A stretch of DNA of 64,000 nt from Sphingomonas natans (lineage in GTDB: Bacteria; Pseudomonadota; Alphaproteobacteria; Sphingomonadales; Sphingomonadaceae), in assembly GCF_030546695.1 (NCBI RefSeq), contig NZ_JAUOTP010000004.1:434001-498000 (forward strand), read 5' to 3'. The position numbers and the translations under genes were made by a program. This document shows positions 61,107 to 64,000 of this stretch, piece after piece. Under the pieces are notes generated by a model. The model was not told the origin of the DNA and made no database searches. It saw nothing but the letters and a program-made list of their open reading frames with translations. Positions within the stretch are counted from its first letter, which is position 1. Each line of letters begins with the position of its first letter.

Positions 61107-62213
61107 ATGGCATCGAAATTATTCTCGCCACTCACCGTCGGCGGGCTGGAGCTCGCCAACCGCATCGTCATCGCGCCGATGTGCCAATATTCGGCCGAGG
61201 ATGGCGCGATGAGCGACTGGCATCAGCAGCATCTGGGCATGCTCGCCCAATCCGGCGCGGGCCTGCTGACGATCGAGGCGACGGCGGTCGTGCCCGAGGG
61301 CCGCATCTCTTACGGCGATGTCGGCCTGTGGGACGATCGCACCGAGGCGGCGATGGGCCGCGTGGTGGAGAGCATCCGCCGCTGGTCCGACATGCCGATC
61401 GCGATCCAGCTCGGCCATGCCGGCCGCAAGGCCTCGACCGATCTCCCCTGGAAGGGCGGCAAGCAGATTGCGCCCACGGCTGAAAATGGCTGGCAGCCAG
61501 TGTCCGCATCGGCCGCCCCGTTCACCGCGGGCGACGCGCCGTCGACCGCGCTCGACGCCGCCGGCCTTGCCCGCGTACGCGACGCGTTCGTCGAGGCGAC
61601 CCGCCGCGCCAATCGCCTCGGCATCGATGCGATCCAGCTCCACGGTGCGCATGGTTATCTGATCCACCAGTTTCTCTCGCCGCTCTCGAACACGCGCACC
61701 GACCAATATGGCGGCAGCCTCGAGAACCGGATGCGCTTCCCGCTCGAGTTGTTCGATGCGGTCCGCGCCGCCTTTCCGGCGGACAAGCCGGTCACGATGC
61801 GCGTCTCGGGGACCGATTGGGTCGAGGGCGGCTGGGACATCGCGCAGACGATCGCCTTCGCGCAGGCGCTCGAGGCGCGCGGGTGCGCCGCGATCCACGT
61901 CTCCTCGGGCGGGCTCGACGAGCATCAGAAGATTCCGGTCGGCCCCAATTATCAGGTGCCGCTCGCGCGCGCGGTGAAGCAGGCGGTGTCGATCCCGGTC
62001 GTCGCGGTCGGGCTCATCACCGATTACGACCAGGCCGAGGCGATCGTCGCGACCGGCGATGCCGATCTCGTCGCTCTGGCCCGCACGATCCTCTACGATC
62101 CGCGCTGGCCCTGGCATGCCGCAGCCCATCTCGGCGCGCGCGTGGAGGCGGCGCCGCAATATCTGCGCTGCCAGCCGAGCCGGTTTCGCGACCTGTTCAC
62201 TACCGAACGGTAG
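61107..62213 (+). CDS. Old Yellow Enzyme, YqjM-type NADPH/flavin ene-reductase
   Basis: 368 residues. Sequence landmarks of the YqjM class: C26 and Y28 in APMCQYSAEDG, QLGHAGRKAS (His pair binding the substrate carbonyl region), and HGAHGYLIHQFLSPLSNTRTDQYGGSLENR. It reduces activated C=C bonds with FMN and NAD(P)H. The start is certain: GGGAGG lies five bases upstream, and the frame upstream covers the divergent gene. It faces the LLM/LigB operon, so the two transcripts may be controlled together. Confidence 0.93.
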   Translation: MASKLFSPLTVGGLELANRIVIAPMCQYSAEDGAMSDWHQQHLGMLAQSGAGLLTIEATAVVPEGRISYGDVGLWDDRTEAAMGRVVESIRRWSDMPIAIQLGHAGRKASTDLPWKGGKQIAPTAENGWQPVSASAAPFTAGDAPSTALDAAGLARVRDAFVEATRRANRLGIDAIQLHGAHGYLIHQFLSPLSNTRTDQYGGSLENRMRFPLELFDAVRAAFPADKPVTMRVSGTDWVEGGWDIAQTIAFAQALEARGCAAIHVSSGGLDEHQKIPVGPNYQVPLARAVKQAVSIPVVAVGLITDYDQAEAIVATGDADLVALARTILYDPRWPWHAAAHLGARVEAAPQYLRCQPSRFRDLFTTER

Positions 62214-62289
62214 AAAAGTCGCCGGAGCGTTGCTATAAGGGGTGCGCGCCTTCCCTGGGCGCGCACCCATACCCAGATTCAGGATCCTC

Positions 62290-63351
62290 ATGCCCAGCCA
62301 GGCCAAAGCTTTCGCGGCTCAGTCCGCGACGACCCCGCTCGCTCCGTTCAGCTTCGATCGGCGCGATCCCCTCCCCACCGATGTCGCGATCGACATCGCT
62401 TATTGCGGCGTCTGCCACTCGGATCTCCACACCGTCCGCGCCGAATGGGACGGCACGATCTTCCCCTGCGTCCCCGGTCACGAGATCGTCGGCCGCGTCA
62501 CCGCCGTCGGCAGCGACGTCACGAAGTTCGCGGTCGGCGAGATCGTCGGCGTCGGCTGCATGGTCGGCAGCTGCGGCACCTGCCCGTCCTGCACCGAGGG
62601 CCTCGAGAATTACTGCACGAACCCCGGCTTCGTCGGCACCTATAACGGCCCCGACAAGCATAATGGCGGCCACACGATGGGCGGCTATTCGGACAAGATC
62701 GTCGTCGATCAGCATTTCGTGCTGAAGATCGCGCATGGCGAGGCGGATCTTGCCGCGGTCGCGCCCCTCCTGTGCGCCGGCATCACCACCTACTCGCCGC
62801 TCAAGCATTGGGGTGCGGGTCCGGGCAAGAAGGTCGGCATCGTCGGTCTGGGCGGGCTCGGTCATATGGGCGTCAAGATTGCCGCCGCGATGGGCGCGCA
62901 TGTCGTCGCCTTCACCACCTCGGCCTCCAAGATCGAGGACGCAAAGAAGCTCGGCGCGCATGAAGTCGTCGTCTCGCGCAACGAGGACGAGATGGCCGCG
63001 CATGCCGGCAGCTTCGACATGATCCTCAATACCGTTGCCGCCAGCCACAATCTCGATGCGTTCACCGCGTTGCTGAAGCGCGAGGGCACGCTCGTGCTGG
63101 TCGGCGTTCCCGAACATCCGCATCCCTCGCCGAATGTCGGCGCGCTGATCTTCCAGCGAAAGGCGATCGCCGGCTCGCTGATCGGCGGCATCGCCGAGAC
63201 GCAGGAGATGCTCGATTTCTGCGCGCAGCATGGCCTGACCGCGGATATCGAGATGATCCCGATCCAGGAGATCGAGACCGCCTACGAGCGCATGCTTAAG
63301 AGCGACGTGAAGTATCGCTTCGTGGTCGACATCGCCTCGCTGGCGGCCTGA
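62290..63351 (+). CDS. zinc-dependent NADP alcohol dehydrogenase (YahK/CAD-like)
   Basis: 353 residues. Catalytic zinc ligands in CGVCHSDLH and GHEIVG, structural zinc in CGTCPSCTEGLENYC, cofactor-binding GLGGLGHMGVKIAAAMGAHV with no acidic residue at the NAD-ribose position, matching NADP-using cinnamyl-alcohol-type enzymes. It reduces a broad set of aldehydes. ATG 62290 (MPSQAKAFAAQ) is chosen; ATG 62242 would add 16 basic residues. It follows the Old Yellow Enzyme by 76 bp, and both could serve aldehyde or enone detoxification. A hairpin follows the stop. Confidence 0.93.
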   Translation: MPSQAKAFAAQSATTPLAPFSFDRRDPLPTDVAIDIAYCGVCHSDLHTVRAEWDGTIFPCVPGHEIVGRVTAVGSDVTKFAVGEIVGVGCMVGSCGTCPSCTEGLENYCTNPGFVGTYNGPDKHNGGHTMGGYSDKIVVDQHFVLKIAHGEADLAAVAPLLCAGITTYSPLKHWGAGPGKKVGIVGLGGLGHMGVKIAAAMGAHVVAFTTSASKIEDAKKLGAHEVVVSRNEDEMAAHAGSFDMILNTVAASHNLDAFTALLKREGTLVLVGVPEHPHPSPNVGALIFQRKAIAGSLIGGIAETQEMLDFCAQHGLTADIEMIPIQEIETAYERMLKSDVKYRFVVDIASLAA

Positions 63352-63358
63352 CCCTCGT

Positions 63359-63384
63359 CTCCCCTCCCGTGCGCGGGAGGGGAG
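63359..63384. terminator. bidirectional hairpin between adh and glycosyltransferase genes
   Basis: CTCCCCTCCCG-TGCG-CGGGAGGGGAG has an 11-bp perfect stem with a tetraloop, seven bases after the adh stop and directly before the convergent stop at 63385. No T-run follows. Confidence 0.65.
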
Positions 63385-64000
63385 CTACGCCTTCAGCGCG
63401 AAGACCAGCCGCCATTTCCTGTGGAAGCGCACCGCGCCCACCTGCCGGTAATCGCGCACCAGCGCCGCGCGCATGATGTTCCATGCCACCGGATTGCGGT
63501 CGGGCCCCGGCCGATCGGTCACCACCACCACGCTCGGCCGCGACGCGATCACGCGGCGCAGTTCGGCGCTCTGATCGGTGCCGATCGCGTGCGATTCCTT
63601 CTTCTGGTTCAGATGGTTCGGGAAGGCATAAGGCGAAGCAAGCTTCGCGCCGGTCAGCAGATACAATGCCGGCTCGCCATCGAAGACGAACAGCCGATCG
63701 GTCAGGTGCGGCCGGATCGCGGCGACGAGATCGGCGCTCTGCTGCTCGCCACCGCGCGCGCGCAGCCGCACCGCGCTCATACCCACCGCGATCGCTAGCC
63801 CCAGACCCAGCACCACGATCGCGCGCCACCGGTCGCGCCGTCCGACATCGAACGCGGGCGCGGCGAACACGGCGAGCGGCGCCACGAGCGGCAGCGCATA
63901 ATGTTTGTAGAGGCTGCCGAGCGCGAAGAAGCCGATCACCGCGCCGATCAGCCACACCAGCAGGAACAGCCGCGCGCGCTGCGCCTCGTCGCTCCGCTGG
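63385..64000 (-). CDS. membrane glycosyltransferase, C-terminal part (cut by window edge)
   Basis: The frame is open to the last base of the window, so only about the last 205 residues are seen. Two hydrophobic helices (FLLVWLIGAVIGFFALG and HYALPLVAPLAVFAAP) are followed by a third (VVLGLGLAIAVGM), then a soluble tail with DRLFVFDGEPALYLLTG. The KHYALPLVAPL segment resembles the ArnT/PMT (GT39/GT83) type of polyprenyl-phosphate sugar transferases, where such a motif precedes the soluble C-terminal domain. The catalytic Asp in the first loop is outside the window. Confidence 0.7.
   Translation of the reverse strand, partial: QRSDEAQRARLFLLVWLIGAVIGFFALGSLYKHYALPLVAPLAVFAAPAFDVGRRDRWRAIVVLGLGLAIAVGMSAVRLRARGGEQQSADLVAAIRPHLTDRLFVFDGEPALYLLTGAKLASPYAFPNHLNQKKESHAIGTDQSAELRRVIASRPSVVVVTDRPGPDRNPVAWNIMRAALVRDYRQVGAVRFHRKWRLVFALKA

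Overview
The window is a contiguous, gene-dense piece of chromosome from a high-GC alphaproteobacterium, most likely a Sphingomonas-type member of the Sphingomonadaceae. The evidence is a PEPxxWA-type C-terminal sorting signal (PESSTWA, near 29110), two large TonB-dependent receptors, a Coq4-type ubiquinone protein, and dispersed inverted repeats built on CCTGAGC...GTCGAAGG. I see no insertion sequence, prophage, CRISPR array or rRNA operon. There are two tRNA genes: Thr(UGU) on the minus strand near 24.1 kb and Gln(UUG) on the plus strand near 31.4 kb. Both end genes are cut by the window.

Layout. 0-2.4 kb: end of a patatin-like hydrolase followed by two acetoacetate-decarboxylase paralogues; the second has lost the catalytic residues. 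2.5-11.8 kb: AI-2E-type membrane protein, Fe-S (6-4) photolyase, DnaQ-like exonuclease with a BRCT-like tail, secreted metallo-beta-lactamase-fold protein, secreted GH2 glycosidase, small UVR-motif protein, TauE/SafE exporter. 11.9-18.8 kb: a tightly packed plus-strand run: desaturase, signal-less PhnD-like binding protein, ATP-grasp ligase, sulfone-monooxygenase-like flavin enzyme, a MetN-I-Q type ABC importer and an exported S-adenosylmethionine hydrolase. This is the best candidate for an undescribed system. A coherent reading is sulfur/methionine scavenging, in which SAM is split in the periplasm and the methionine imported by the adjacent transporter.

18.9-31.4 kb: FAD/NAD(P) protein; D-threonine-aldolase-like enzyme, membrane protein and Coq4 opposite a TetR regulator; HU; tRNA-Thr; rarA-yjbR-DUF429 operon; a YqjI-like PadR regulator with a perfect palindrome in its promoter region, a small ORF and DUF2218; a PEP-CTERM metalloprotease; MarR; ilvE; tRNA-Gln. 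31.4-37.3 kb: TolA-like protein, cyclophilin, an exported nucleoside-phosphorylase-like protein paired with a TonB receptor. 37.4-46.5 kb: a minus-strand block carrying rpiA, tkt, gnd, zwf and rpe with two HAD phosphatases and an M28 peptidase, covering most of the pentose phosphate pathway but not 6-phosphogluconolactonase or transaldolase.

46.6-64 kb: L,D-transpeptidase, Cu/Zn superoxide dismutase, DNA polymerase I carrying an in-frame repeat-derived insertion, a polysaccharide flippase, a VOC protein, an MHS-type transporter, a 470-bp non-coding stretch rich in repeats, an SGNH hydrolase, a second TonB receptor, a LigB-type dioxygenase with a luciferase-like flavin enzyme, an Old Yellow Enzyme, a zinc alcohol dehydrogenase and the end of a membrane glycosyltransferase. 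Start codons were chosen from Shine-Dalgarno spacing, overlap with neighbours and remembered family N-termini; no database search was possible.
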